In this document: positions 42,053 to 50,570 of the stretch, in pieces
How the letters are laid out: each line of letters opens with the position of its first letter
Position numbering within the stretch: position 1 is the stretch's first letter
NCBI RefSeq assembly: GCF_963515715.1
Contig: NZ_CAUPZS010000002.1
Coordinates: 221,806 to 285,805 of the forward strand
Direction of reading: 5' to 3'
Origin: Clostridium_AW sp963515715
GTDB taxonomy: Bacteria > Bacillota > Clostridia > Clostridiales > Clostridiaceae
Length of the DNA stretch: 64,000 nt
The notes under the pieces: generated by a model
Told to the model about the DNA's origin: nothing
Databases searched by the model: none
What the model saw: the letters and a program-made list of their open reading frames with translations, nothing else
Made by a program: the position numbers and the translations under genes

Positions 42053-43312
42053 ATGCGAGTTTTTATATCAATAACACAGGATTTAAAAAAGGCTGTTCCA
42101 TTCCAAAGGATGCTGCCCTATATATTGGACAAGCTTAAAGAGCAAAGTCTTACACCTGCACGTTACTTATTCGCATTTCAAGATGTGCCGAATACTAAAA
42201 ATCAACTATTTTCTAAAACTTCTATGGGCAAACTGGTGAAAGCGTTCCCGCAGTTTGAAGATTATCTGTGGCCGCACAGTGAACAAAGACCGTGCGAGAC
42301 TACAGCCTCTAATTTTCCTGCTGTGAGCGGGCTTACCTATGTGCAGCAGGGAATCCCCAATGCAATAACACCGGAGATGTTGACAGCGGTGGCTGAGAAA
42401 ATTCCCAAGCCGTATTCCTTCTATAGTACCACCATCCTATTGGATGCCATTCCGTGGTTTGGAGACAGCAACCCCGAGCCGGCATTATCTTGCGGTATAC
42501 AGGATGTTCCCTGTGCAACGGACGGTATGAATCTATACAATGAAGAGTGCAGTTTCTATCAATCTGACAGTATTGTTTTATCAAAATGCTTTGATTATGG
42601 AACCAACTACAATCCCATGCATCTGCGCTTCGAAGTAACGCCATTTATCGAAACTGATATGCTTGAGCAGATGGATGAGCAAATCGAAAAAATCAGCGCG
42701 TTGTTTGGTGGTAAACGCAGAATGAAGCAGATGGTCTGCTGTTTTCCACCTGAAGAAATAGCTCGTTTTGATGCTGCTGCAAAACAGATGGAGTTGTTTT
42801 TGCAGAAACGAAGTGAGGCATGGGCACAGTTGCCTATGCCAAGCGGAATTCCATTTGGCGGAGGGGCTTACCAATCAGTTGCAAATGCTCCCAAGGACAA
42901 GGATTTTCAACATCGAAACACAGCCTCTTATTTCAAGAAGATACTCAAAGAAAACGGATTTCTCTGGCATCACCCGAAAATCAACGGATATTGTGACTTT
43001 GGAAAAATTGTTACAGAGGGTAATTATGCGCTGAATATAAGCACAGAGCTTCGTCGCGGAGATTCGTTGCATATCTACTTACGGTGCTCAGGCTACAATT
43101 TTTTTATCAGTCATGTGTTGGCTAGCGATCGCCCATGTCATTCGATGTATGAACTGGAGCTGTATACCTCCGATTTGAAGAAAGTCATACAGCTTTGGGA
43201 GAGTGAAGTTGTTCCGGAAATTCGACGGCTTTTCGGGGATACCCCAGATTGGTATGCGCATTCCATCCATTATGACAACTATATTGGATGTACTATCCGC
43301 AATCAGCCGTAG
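42053..43312 (+). CDS. hypothetical protein, 419 aa
   Basis: ATG 42053 is chosen for GGAGGG 4 bases before it. It is a soluble protein clearly richer in G+C than its neighbours, with RVFISITQDLKKAVPFQRML at the start, a central FGDSNPEPALSCGIQDVP and a Trp/Tyr-rich C-terminal region (SWESEV..., WYAHSIHYDNYIGC). I recognise no catalytic motif or family. It is the largest gene in the immunity region and may be a larger immunity protein or a separate cargo gene. Confidence 0.62.
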   Translation: MRVFISITQDLKKAVPFQRMLPYILDKLKEQSLTPARYLFAFQDVPNTKNQLFSKTSMGKLVKAFPQFEDYLWPHSEQRPCETTASNFPAVSGLTYVQQGIPNAITPEMLTAVAEKIPKPYSFYSTTILLDAIPWFGDSNPEPALSCGIQDVPCATDGMNLYNEECSFYQSDSIVLSKCFDYGTNYNPMHLRFEVTPFIETDMLEQMDEQIEKISALFGGKRRMKQMVCCFPPEEIARFDAAAKQMELFLQKRSEAWAQLPMPSGIPFGGGAYQSVANAPKDKDFQHRNTASYFKKILKENGFLWHHPKINGYCDFGKIVTEGNYALNISTELRRGDSLHIYLRCSGYNFFISHVLASDRPCHSMYELELYTSDLKKVIQLWESEVVPEIRRLFGDTPDWYAHSIHYDNYIGCTIRNQP

Positions 43313-43320
43313 CCACATTA

Positions 43321-43376
43321 TGAGCATTAGCTCTTGTATGCGAATTAAAACAAAGCTATAGGAAATTTATATTTGT
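43321..43376 (+). repeat. family B pseudoknot repeat, copy 1
   Basis: TGAGCATTAGCTCTTGTATG CGAATT, A-rich linker, then CTATAGGAAATTTATATTTG. The inner loop TCTTGTA still pairs with TATAGGA through wobbles; one stem-1 pair is lost. Confidence 0.75.
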
Positions 43377-43396
43377 TGAGTCTTATGGAGGTTTTT

Positions 43397-43792
43397 ATGC
43401 TATGTACGAAAATATATATAAGTGACACTAAGAAACCTATGACAATAGAAAGCACATCTGGTATTTCGGAAAGCCAACATAATGCTATATTGGATAAAAT
43501 AGGTAAAGACTATATTTATTTAGAATACACTGTAGGTGATATCAGTTTATCAGTTGAGTTTAACAAGGAAAAAGCAGCATTTATTGGATGGGTTGACGAA
43601 TATAATGATGACATTTCTTATTTTGACAATGGAAGTCAAAATATCTATTCCGTAGATTTAATTATCAATGCTTGCCCTCAAGAAAGAATGATGTGCTATT
43701 CATTGAAGGATATTAAAGTTATCATTGTGCATTTTTGTAAAACAGGAGAAAAGCATCCATCTTTTAAATGGACTTCGGATACTGACATCTGA
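43397..43792 (+). CDS. hypothetical Imm1-like protein, 131 aa
   Basis: ATG 43397 is chosen for GGAG 6 bases upstream (an in-frame TTG lies earlier). A beta-rich protein with YIYLEYTVGDISLSVEFNKE, AAFIGWVDEYNDDISYFDNG and a C-terminal GEKHPSFKWTSD. The pattern and size remind me of Imm1-type proteins but this is not firm. Sits between two family B repeats. Confidence 0.58.
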   Translation: MLCTKIYISDTKKPMTIESTSGISESQHNAILDKIGKDYIYLEYTVGDISLSVEFNKEKAAFIGWVDEYNDDISYFDNGSQNIYSVDLIINACPQERMMCYSLKDIKVIIVHFCKTGEKHPSFKWTSDTDI

Positions 43793-43858
43793 TATAAAGA
43801 GTGTGGCATTTTTCAGTATTAAAACAACGTTGCAGAAATTTATACAAGGAGGATAAAT

Positions 43859-44395
43859 ATGCCTATCTATCAACCAGAGCAGTATAATTTAATAATAAAG
43901 AGAATAAAAGAAAAATGCATGGTCCAAGATATTTTCTTGGGGGAGCAACTATCGGAAGAAGAAATTTGCTTATTTGAAAAGAAGCATGATACCATACTTC
44001 CTCAGGTTTATCGAAAATTTTTGCTTGAGGTAGGCGATGGCTGTGATATGATTGGTGGATTCAAAATGAAATCTCTTGATATGATAGACAGATTGATATC
44101 AGAAAAATTATCAGCTACTTTTCCCTTTGAAGATCCTTGGATTTGGGAGGATGAAGAATGTCCATCCGAATCTCAGTTATTGGAAGTTGGGAATGGAAAC
44201 ATTGAGCTTATTCATATTGGAGATGCACAATCCTATAATTTAATTGTTACAGGGAAATGTCGTGGGGAAATTTGGTTTTTTTGTGATGTAGGAATACAAC
44301 CCTGTTGGCAGCGTCAAGATTTTTTGGATTGGTTTGAAAAATGGCTTGATTATGGTAATGATGTTGATTATTTTACAGAATATCAGTATGAATAA
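43859..44395 (+). CDS. SMI1/KNR4 (SUKH) family immunity protein
   Basis: 178 residues. The SUKH signature is clear: LSEEEICLFEKKHDTILPQV YRKFLLEVGDG (given in two parts) around 36-66, and later IHIGDAQSYNLIVTGKCRGE, IWFFCDV and FLDWFEKWLDYG. SUKH proteins bind and neutralise nuclease toxins in contact-dependent systems. ATG 43859 follows AAGGAGG. Located between family B repeats. Confidence 0.87.
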   Translation: MPIYQPEQYNLIIKRIKEKCMVQDIFLGEQLSEEEICLFEKKHDTILPQVYRKFLLEVGDGCDMIGGFKMKSLDMIDRLISEKLSATFPFEDPWIWEDEECPSESQLLEVGNGNIELIHIGDAQSYNLIVTGKCRGEIWFFCDVGIQPCWQRQDFLDWFEKWLDYGNDVDYFTEYQYE

Positions 44396-44397
44396 GA

Positions 44398-44450
44398 TGA
44401 GCATTCGCCCTTGTAGGCGAATTAAAGCAAAGTTGCAGGGAATGAATATT
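44398..44450 (+). repeat. family B pseudoknot repeat, copy 2
   Basis: TGAGCATTCGCCCTTGTAGG CGAATT, linker, TTGCAGGG. Stem 1 ATTCGC/GCGAAT is perfect; stem 2 needs one bulge. Confidence 0.8.
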
Positions 44451-44475
44451 CTCTATTATTAAAGGAGGTAGTACC

Positions 44476-45174
44476 TTGACATACGTTTTACAAGACTATT
44501 TGAATATATATCAACGCTTTCCTGCACATGGCACATGGAAGAAAAGTGATCGAAAAGAAAGGCATCGCATGTTGACATAATGGCAAAATTGCCATTATTC
44601 ACAAATGCCTGATGTGGAAGAAATCCGTTCTTTTATCAAATATAATCCTAATTTAGTGTATGAACGGCCTTTTTTCCTAAAAGTATTAGTACCTTGCATT
44701 TATGCGGACATTGAAAATAACAGTATTGATGCTATCCGTTTTATGTTTGAAAATAATAGCAATCATTACATTGGTACAACCAGAGATTTCGTGGAAATAT
44801 TTTGTGAAGCATCGAATTGTACATATACTCCCTTTGATGTGGCCGGGTTTATATTGAAGAAAGAGCCGGATAATAAAACCGTACTATATTACAAGTATGT
44901 ATTGATGAGCAGAATCATTGATTTTACTATACATGAGGTTCCTTGTGGTATTTTGAATGGTATGAATGGTGCTGAAAAATCCGCAATACCAAAAATGTTA
45001 GAAGACTTAAACGAGTTTGAGCAGCTATGTAGTGTGGTGGGAGAAAATCAGAAAGCATTTATCGACTTATGTCGTAGGCTCTATGTGGCTTGGGATGAAT
45101 ATCTTGATAATAAAAGCAGTTACAATAATTTTGTGGACTACTTAGATAAACATCATATTTGTTATAAGGAATAG
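44476..45174 (+). pseudogene. immunity-type gene cut by an in-frame TAA
   Basis: AAAGGAGG lies 8 bases before TTG 44476. The frame runs TYVLQDYLNIYQRFPAHGTW for 34 codons to TAA 44578-44580, then continues open in the same frame through the ATG at 44605 to 45174 (189 codons). The downstream part reads MPDVEEIRSFIKYNPNLVYE, an ankyrin-like helical start, and VAWDEYLDN near its end. A single base change would restore one 232-residue protein. Either a nonsense-mutated gene or a shortened product from the internal ATG, which has no ribosome binding site. Confidence 0.7.
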
Positions 45175-45210
45175 TATCGTAATACCTGGCTGTTGTGGAG
45201 GTGAGTATTA

Positions 45211-45696
45211 TTGATTGAAAAAAATCAGTTGTTAAAGAAAAAGATAAAGATACAACAGGTAAAAAACAAACTAAAATTACTTAATGGGATAGAAATCTTA
45301 GAGACATTTGAAAATGATGAAAATAGAATACTCAACGAAATGTTTTCAGATTATTATGCAGTAATGTATTCAAACAATACACTGCCACATAGTAAATTAT
45401 CTTTTGAATCTTCCGATTTGGAAGTATTTTCTTGGATTTCATCTAAAATGCGATTAGAAAATGGACAAGAATATTTCTTTTTGTGTGATGGTATATGGAC
45501 AAGAATCAGAATCATTGATCTACAGTGGGCAATCAAAAGTTTATGGGAACATAATAGGTACAAACAAGGTAAGCACAAAATAGGGTCTTTCGGTTTTTTG
45601 CTTATGGAAGTGAACTTGAATTATATTATGGAAGCAGGTTGCGATTCCAGGGATGAGTACAACTATCTAATTGATATTTGGGCTTGTGCTAAATGA
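45211..45696 (+). CDS. hypothetical immunity-type protein, 161 aa
   Basis: TTG start 45211 after GGAGGTGA (6 bases). A lysine-rich N-terminal helix (about 1-25) is followed by an alpha/beta domain with IRIIDLQWAIKSLWEHNRYK and IGSFGFLLMEVNLNYIM. The family is unknown. Its TGA stop lies inside the start of family B copy 3, so the repeat provides the end of the gene. Confidence 0.62.
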   Translation: MIEKNQLLKKKIKIQQVKNKLKLLNGIEILETFENDENRILNEMFSDYYAVMYSNNTLPHSKLSFESSDLEVFSWISSKMRLENGQEYFFLCDGIWTRIRIIDLQWAIKSLWEHNRYKQGKHKIGSFGFLLMEVNLNYIMEAGCDSRDEYNYLIDIWACAK

Positions 45697-45748
45697 GCTT
45701 TCGCTCCTGTAGGGGAATAAAACAAAGCTATAGGAAATTTATATAATC
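45692..45748 (+). repeat. family B pseudoknot repeat, copy 3
   Basis: ATGAGCTTTCGCTCCTGTAG GGGAAT, linker, CTATAGGAAATTTATATAAT. The TGA is the upstream stop codon. One stem-1 mismatch; stem 2 kept by a G-U pair. Confidence 0.78.
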
Positions 45749-45815
45749 TTGCTTTAGGGGATAGTCAAATATCTTCTGAGTGTCAAATGATTCAATCAGT
45801 AAGAAGGTGATAGGA

Positions 45816-46340
45816 ATGCAGTATGACTTATCAAGAGAATTTGCAGCAAAACTAAGTGTTTTGCTCGAATCATCATTGATTCATTATAAATATTACGAAT
45901 TGTGGTGTGATGAAATAATTGAAAGTATGGATAATCCCCCATACTGGATTATTGATTTAACAAGCACCAAATATTTGCCTGACGCAAGAAATGTTGTATA
46001 CAGCTATGCATTTTCAGAGTCCTTCATAGATTTTTACTATTTAGAACTAAGGGATTTTTATATTGCCTGTAAATATGTAAAATATATAAAAAAGCACATT
46101 TCCTGGGCCACCTTTTTATCATCTGCTGGAAGCTATTCTGATGGTAATAGTTGCTGTGTGGAGTGTGAGTATTTTTATTACTTGCTCAGCCAATTTGAAG
46201 AAAGTGAATATTCCAAAAAGATGGAATATGAACAGTCAGAAGAAGTGGGCAAGAAATTTTCGAACCATATTAAAGAAAGTGATAGATTATATGAGTATTT
46301 TCTAAAATACTTTAGACAATATGTTTCAAAAACAAAATGA
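45816..46340 (+). CDS. hypothetical immunity-type protein, 174 aa
   Basis: ATG 45816 is the likely start (AAGGTGATAGGA upstream); GTG 45780 in frame is an alternative giving 186 residues. All-helical and Tyr-rich: SSLIHYKYYELWCDEIIESM, NPPYWIIDLTSTKYLPDA, HISWATFLSSAGSYSD. The WIIDLTST part may place it with small immunity families, but I cannot name one. The TGA stop is inside family B copy 4. Confidence 0.62.
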   Translation: MQYDLSREFAAKLSVLLESSLIHYKYYELWCDEIIESMDNPPYWIIDLTSTKYLPDARNVVYSYAFSESFIDFYYLELRDFYIACKYVKYIKKHISWATFLSSAGSYSDGNSCCVECEYFYYLLSQFEESEYSKKMEYEQSEEVGKKFSNHIKESDRLYEYFLKYFRQYVSKTK

Positions 46341-46393
46341 GCATTCGCTCCTGTAGGTGATTTAATACCCATCTACAGGAAATTTATATAATC
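46337..46393 (+). repeat. family B pseudoknot repeat, copy 4
   Basis: ATGAGCATTCGCTCCTGTAG GTGATT, linker, CTACAGGAAATTTATATAAT. Stem 2 (8 bp) is perfect; TGA is the upstream stop codon. Confidence 0.82.
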
Positions 46394-46415
46394 TCGATAA
46401 TTAAGGAGAAAAATA

Positions 46416-46925
46416 ATGAATAACATAAACAGAGATATAAACATTTACATAGCTGGTTTGGGAATTGCATTTTATTCTCCGGGTATGGTAACAGATATTG
46501 CTATCGGAAGCAATTTTTTGATGCAGGAGTTTAATCGCCCTGCTGATATTGGGGAACACATCCGAAAAGGTGATATAACTACTTTCTGCACTGGAACACC
46601 CGGACAATTTGACCTGCGCTTTAGAAGTGGGTATCCCGACGAAACCATAAGCAAGGAATATCCTGTGGCTATACGGCTTGGACTTCAAGTAAAAGGCGGC
46701 AAAATCCATGTCATAGATTTGTATTGGCTTATGGAATTTGACGCTGAATGTCCGCAGGAACAAGTAGTAGAAGTCCAAGATGGTTTCTATCATATCACAG
46801 CACTCACCAGAAAGCCGAATTCTGGAAAATGGGGAGATGATCAAACAATCTATATTTATCTCAATGAACTCCCTGAAATGCCAGAATTAACATGGAATGG
46901 GGCACCACCATTGTTTGTTGAATAA
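46416..46925 (+). CDS. hypothetical immunity-type protein, 169 aa
   Basis: ATG 46416 follows AAGGAG. A beta-rich protein with IYIAGLGIAFYSPG at the start, CTGTPGQFDLRFRSGYPDET, IHVIDLYWLMEFDAECPQEQ in the middle and YIYLNELPEMPELTWNGAPP at the end. No known family recognised. Codon use is less AT-rich than neighbours. Between family B copies 4 and 5. Confidence 0.62.
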   Translation: MNNINRDINIYIAGLGIAFYSPGMVTDIAIGSNFLMQEFNRPADIGEHIRKGDITTFCTGTPGQFDLRFRSGYPDETISKEYPVAIRLGLQVKGGKIHVIDLYWLMEFDAECPQEQVVEVQDGFYHITALTRKPNSGKWGDDQTIYIYLNELPEMPELTWNGAPPLFVE

Positions 46926-46969
46926 ACAAGATTGCCAACATAATATGAATGACAAAACAAGAACTTGCT

Positions 46970-47014
46970 AGGGTAGCTCAAAATAAAGCAAGGCTATAGG
47001 AAATTTACATAACA
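46970..47014 (+). repeat. family B repeat, copy 5 (degenerate left half)
   Basis: GGTAGCTCAAAATAAAGCAAGG is weakly like the left arms; CTATAGGAAATTTACATAAC is the normal right end. Confidence 0.6.
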
Positions 47015-47033
47015 TTGTATGGGAGGAACAATT

Positions 47034-47480
47034 ATGAGTTGGGAACTAAAACAAATCTTTATGCCAAATCCAAATCCGAACAATGACTATACAAACTATG
47101 AAAAGAAGTTACAACCTCAAATGCGGTTTGCCGATCCAAAACTGAAAGATCTTTTTGAAAATCATGAAGATGAGATCATGAAGATCGTGGTCAAAGAAAT
47201 CACAGAGTATTTAGAAGATGAAAGTGCTTGCAATGATGATTTGCATATGTTTCCTCGCAGATGTGAAATGACAGGCGAATGGTATGTTGGTGGTATTGCG
47301 TTACGTGAAGAAAACGGAAGAATTTGGGGGAGCGTTTTTACGCGCTTCTTGGGATATTATCCCGATCCCTCTGTTCGTATGCCAATAGATGATTATCTCG
47401 GATTAGAAGTATGGATAGAATATGATCCAGAGCATAAAAAATTTATTTTTGATGGAGGACTTGACAGTTCTTCGATTTAA
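47034..47480 (+). CDS. hypothetical immunity-type protein, 148 aa
   Basis: ATG 47034 is preferred over the in-frame GTG/ATG upstream because GGGAGG lies 7 bases ahead. SWELKQIFMPNPNPNNDYTN opens the protein; EYLEDESACNDDLHMFPRRC, EWYVGGIALREENGRIWGSV and YDPEHKKFIFDGGLDSSSI follow. Unknown family, with a mixed alpha/beta composition. Confidence 0.62.
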   Translation: MSWELKQIFMPNPNPNNDYTNYEKKLQPQMRFADPKLKDLFENHEDEIMKIVVKEITEYLEDESACNDDLHMFPRRCEMTGEWYVGGIALREENGRIWGSVFTRFLGYYPDPSVRMPIDDYLGLEVWIEYDPEHKKFIFDGGLDSSSI

Positions 47481-47532
47481 ATTGTCTAAACGAACAATGT
47501 CAAATTAAAATATGTTTAAAAGGAGTTTCGTT

Positions 47533-48120
47533 ATGGATATTATTAAACTGTTGCAACAGGATGAAAATTTGTCTGACCTTCTATGTTATATTTGTGATGT
47601 TGAAATTCTTTCGGAATTCAAATCTCCACAAGATGAATTTGGTCATTTAGCCTATAGTATAACTGGAAAAACATTCGCAAAAGAAGGCACAGGAAGTGAA
47701 TACATCTTATTGGAGGATGGTTCAGTTGGATTTTGGGGAAGTGAGGGCGAAAGTGGAAGAATTGCCGATAGCCTTTATGATTTTTTTGTGTTTATGGTAA
47801 ACTGCCCATTTTGGCGTGATTATGTGAATGCTGCATCATATCAAAATATGGAGTGTCTCCAAAGCTTCGCAAAAGAACTCATGGAAGAACATAGACAAAT
47901 GGTTGAAGAAGATATGGATATGGACTTGGATGAAACCCAAAAAGAATTGGCAAAGGGTTTGAGCATTCCACTTGATAGCGATATTTCTAATGTGCTGATG
48001 AAGTTTTACCATAGTGCTACCAGAGAGCCACGTTTGATAACCACATATACGGAAAATGACGGAAGTACACATAGCAATACAGGTTCTCTGTTTGAAAGTA
48101 AAGGTATAGTTCGATTCTAG
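47533..48120 (+). CDS. hypothetical immunity-type protein, 195 aa
   Basis: ATG 47533 with AAAAGGAG 7 bases upstream. The N-terminal half contains GSEYILLEDGSVGFWGSEGE SGRIADSLYDFFVFMVN (two parts), resembling SUKH-like strands. The C-terminal half is a long acidic helix EEHRQMVEEDMDMDLDETQ. Probably an immunity protein of the SUKH superfamily, but only tentatively. Confidence 0.6.
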   Translation: MDIIKLLQQDENLSDLLCYICDVEILSEFKSPQDEFGHLAYSITGKTFAKEGTGSEYILLEDGSVGFWGSEGESGRIADSLYDFFVFMVNCPFWRDYVNAASYQNMECLQSFAKELMEEHRQMVEEDMDMDLDETQKELAKGLSIPLDSDISNVLMKFYHSATREPRLITTYTENDGSTHSNTGSLFESKGIVRF

Positions 48121-48134
48121 GCTAATGTGAAGAA

Positions 48135-48190
48135 AATGAGCATTCGTTTCTGTAGGCAAATTAAAATAAAGCTACAGAAATTTATATAAT
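48135..48190 (+). repeat. family B pseudoknot repeat, copy 6 (compensatory change in stem 2)
   Basis: TGAGCATTCGTTTCTGTAGG CAAATT, linker, CTACAGAAATTTATATAAT. The loop reads TCTGTAG and the partner CTACAGA: a C-G pair of other copies is replaced by T-A on both sides. Confidence 0.85.
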
Positions 48191-48226
48191 TTTACTGAAC
48201 AGTAAAATAGAAATTTGGAGTGAAAG

Positions 48227-48532
48227 ATGAGGATTATAGAATATTATTTAATGCCCGAGGCTAATTATCATGGCGAATATGATAGAAAAGAAGCTCATTA
48301 TTTAGTGAAAAAAGGTTCGGTTGCAGATATGATACACGATAGTGCCATGCTATGGGGATACGATTTTAATAAGGTTATTCCTGATTTTGAACGATTAAAT
48401 ACTATCTTACTTAGTGGAGTGTTTGGAAGATTGGTTGAATGGGATCCATTTAAAATAACAAAAAATGAATATTCAGAAATTGTAGAACAACTTCTAAGTA
48501 TCTCCATGAACCAATCCTATAGAAAAGGGTAA
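48227..48532 (+). CDS. hypothetical immunity-type protein, 101 aa
   Basis: ATG 48227 follows TTGGAGTGAAAG. Short alpha/beta protein: RIIEYYLMPEANYHGEYDRK, WGYDFNKVIPDFERLNTILL, then FGRLVEWDPFKITKNEYSEI. Similar in style to small immunity proteins with a DFERLN-type middle; no family named. Immediately followed by an ankyrin fragment. Confidence 0.6.
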   Translation: MRIIEYYLMPEANYHGEYDRKEAHYLVKKGSVADMIHDSAMLWGYDFNKVIPDFERLNTILLSGVFGRLVEWDPFKITKNEYSEIVEQLLSISMNQSYRKG

Positions 48533-48543
48533 TATCCAATCTA

Positions 48544-48744
48544 TTGTCGAGAGTGAACAATACAGTTATAATGGTCACTCGTGTTTTACAGGATAGAACG
48601 ATGTTATATGACCTTTCAAAAAAACTAATTAAATTCGGAGCTAACCCATTAAGCGAAGACAAGTATGGAAAGTTACCATCACAGATAGCGACTGACGGGG
48701 TAGATGAAAAATTAATTGCAATATTAGAGAATAGTGCAGATTAA
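48544..48744 (+). pseudogene. C-terminal fragment of an ankyrin-repeat protein
   Basis: The open frame contains LYDLSKKLIKFGANPLSEDK YGKLPSQIATDG (two parts), the end of an ankyrin repeat domain. The first 20 codons from TTG 48544 look unrelated, and there is no ribosome binding site. A decayed unit whose 5' part is lost. Confidence 0.5.
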
Positions 48745-48770
48745 TCAGAATTTGGAAAGGAGTATTAGAA

Positions 48771-49127
48771 ATGAGCATGGATTTAGATTTTTGGAAATAT
48801 AAAAAAGGGACATGCCTTGATAACAAAGAAGTATATATAAAAGCGTGTTGTGATGGAGAAGAAATAGACGCTTTGGAGCAACTGCCTGTTGAGGAAATTT
48901 TGAATAAAGTAGCTGTAGTTTTTAAAGATTGGACTGCTCTTGATAAAAACAATTATGAGAAAGAAGGACATGGTGCATTTAGTATTTTTACAACATCACA
49001 AATAGTACGCTTTGATTGTTATGGTATCAGTGGAGATGATATGAATTTGATCATAGATATAATGTTAGATTTTGGTTGTCCACTATATGATCCTCAAATA
49101 TCAGAACGATTTGACGTGGATAAATAA
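48771..49127 (+). CDS. hypothetical immunity-type protein, 118 aa
   Basis: ATG 48771 follows AAAGGAGT. SMDLDFWKYKKGTCLDNKEV, then LEQLPVEEILNKVAVVFKDW and TTSQIVRFDCYGISGDDMNL. The MDLDFWKYK start and central IFTTSQIVRFDCYGI strand recall a recurring family in polyimmunity loci. Not named here. Single gene before family B copy 7. Confidence 0.62.
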   Translation: MSMDLDFWKYKKGTCLDNKEVYIKACCDGEEIDALEQLPVEEILNKVAVVFKDWTALDKNNYEKEGHGAFSIFTTSQIVRFDCYGISGDDMNLIIDIMLDFGCPLYDPQISERFDVDK

Positions 49128-49156
49128 TGATCTCTAAGTTAAAGTTTTTCTGTGAG

Positions 49157-49216
49157 GTTATTAGCATTCGTTTCTGTGGACGAATTAAAATAAAACTACA
49201 GGGATTTTATATAATA
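49157..49216 (+). repeat. family B pseudoknot repeat, copy 7 (compensatory change in stem 1)
   Basis: TTAGCATTCGTTTCTGTGGA CGAATT, linker, CTACAGGGATTTTATATAAT. Stem 1 is ATTCGT/ACGAAT instead of ATTCGC/GCGAAT: both partners changed together. Confidence 0.85.
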
Positions 49217-49233
49217 TGCAAGGAGAGTACTTG

Positions 49234-49707
49234 GTGAAGAATATATATGGATTTATTTCCCGTATCAATGAAATAAAATGGTTTTCAAGATGTGGAACGG
49301 CTGAAAAACGGTACATTGTTGTTACTTCCATTTTTGAAGCATACGACAGTTACAACTCCAAAATGTTAGCTGTATGGGGACCTAAAATTTGTGCTTTGGA
49401 AACTCAAGCCATAGAGATTATTACGGATGAGAAAATAGACTGTATTTTTGAGACCGTTTCCAGTGATATACAAAACTCTTTATGGAATGGCTACTGCAAT
49501 TTCATAAAGAGATGTAAACTTGAAAATGAAAGCGGATTAGAGAACGAAATTATGGATTGTGTGAAAAGGGATATGTCATGGGCAGCAATCGAAATACAGC
49601 TTGGACAAAAAGACTTTTTCAACGATCTTTTAAACATTTACGAACAAGGTCGATGGCCGTGCTCATACGATGGAGTTTATCCACACGGAAAATTCGTTGT
49701 TATGTAG
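49234..49707 (+). CDS. immunity-type protein of the 'PC-G-YP-G' family, 157 aa
   Basis: GTG 49234 is chosen because AAGGAGAG lies 6 bases upstream; ATG 49216 precedes that site. Helical protein ending LLNIYEQGRWPCSYDGVYPH GKFVVM (two parts). The end aligns with that of the gene at 56631 (LLEIYLSGHLPCGWHGKYPY G), so the two are paralogues. The function is inferred from location only. Confidence 0.65.
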   Translation: MKNIYGFISRINEIKWFSRCGTAEKRYIVVTSIFEAYDSYNSKMLAVWGPKICALETQAIEIITDEKIDCIFETVSSDIQNSLWNGYCNFIKRCKLENESGLENEIMDCVKRDMSWAAIEIQLGQKDFFNDLLNIYEQGRWPCSYDGVYPHGKFVVM

Positions 49708-49740
49708 ACAAATATGAGGCATAGGAAGGGGAATTTTATA

Positions 49741-50070
49741 GTGAAAAACAGGATTCAAAAGCTAATACAATTAGGACCGATCCCATGAAATAAAGAAATT
49801 AGTTATGAACTCTTTATGACCTATGATGATTTATTGCAGATGGAAGAACCTATTACACTAGAAGAAGCAGGGCAAATTATTAATTTTTTCTCAGAGGATT
49901 GTGACGATTTGAATTGGGGATTGCTGCATTTGATTGAAAGTGCACCACTTATTACAAAAGGTAATATAAAAGAATATAGAAAATTGATTGACCAGTGTAG
50001 ACAGAGTGAGTTTCGGGAAATATTGCGTATTAGATTGGAAAACTGGGAAAAGAAAAATAATCTCTCTTAG
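49741..50070 (+). pseudogene. immunity-type gene cut by an in-frame TGA
   Basis: AAGGGGAA precedes GTG 49741, which reads KNRIQKLIQLGPIP for 15 codons to TGA 49786-49788, then stays open in frame: NKEISYELFMTYDDLLQMEE and on to 50070 (109 codons in total). One base change would restore the gene. An internal ATG at 49816 gives 84 residues but has no ribosome binding site. Confidence 0.7.
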
Positions 50071-50083
50071 GAGGCAGAGTTAG

Positions 50084-50497
50084 ATGGAAAAATACATGGT
50101 AACTGTGATTGAACTAAAAACGCAGCATGAAATAAAATTAGTCATTGAGGCTGATGAAGCAGAAACTACTGAAAATATCATTTTAAGAACACAAGTGAAG
50201 GATAGTCTAATATCGGTATTTGATTATAGCTATTTTCCAGCATACCAAAAGTTAAGAGACAAAATTTTGAGGCTGGGCTATGGTATAAAGTGTAATGGCT
50301 CACGACTCAATGCGGTGCAATCCGCTATGATGGGTACAAGCGGAAATATCTATGTTGTCGAGTTAGGTAGACAGGCATTTACAAAAGATATTGTAAGTCT
50401 TTATGATTATGCTGAGATAAGTGCTTTCCCAGATACACAAGAGCAAACGGCGTTTTTTCGAAGATGGGTCGACTCTTTGAACCAAGGGCAATCATGA
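50084..50497 (+). CDS. hypothetical immunity-type protein, 137 aa
   Basis: ATG 50084 follows TAGGAGGC, 13 bases after the broken gene, so it could be cotranscribed. Alpha/beta: VTVIELKTQHEIKLVIEADE, RLGYGIKCNGSRLNAVQSAM, then GNIYVVELGRQAFTKDIVSL. No family recognised. Followed by a weak family B copy. Confidence 0.6.
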   Translation: MEKYMVTVIELKTQHEIKLVIEADEAETTENIILRTQVKDSLISVFDYSYFPAYQKLRDKILRLGYGIKCNGSRLNAVQSAMMGTSGNIYVVELGRQAFTKDIVSLYDYAEISAFPDTQEQTAFFRRWVDSLNQGQS

Positions 50498-50501
50498 AGA
50501 T

Positions 50502-50556
50502 TATAAGCATTCGTTTATGTGGTCGAGCTAAATCAAAGAATAGGAAATTTATATTT
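50502..50556 (+). repeat. family B repeat, copy 8 (degenerate)
   Basis: TAAGCATTCGTTTATGTGGT CGAGCT, linker, AATAGGAAATTTATATTTA. Both stems have lost pairs. Confidence 0.6.
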
Positions 50557-50570
50557 ATTCAAATTAAGGG

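Noticed and set aside
46401..46844. Minus-strand frame opposite the gene at 46416
   Set aside because: No start signal and no recognisable protein pattern; the plus-strand gene has a good ribosome binding site.
49741..50070. Selenocysteine at the in-frame TGA
   Set aside because: No SECIS-like hairpin follows, no selenoprotein family is recognised, and two sister genes are broken by TAA and TAG in the same way.
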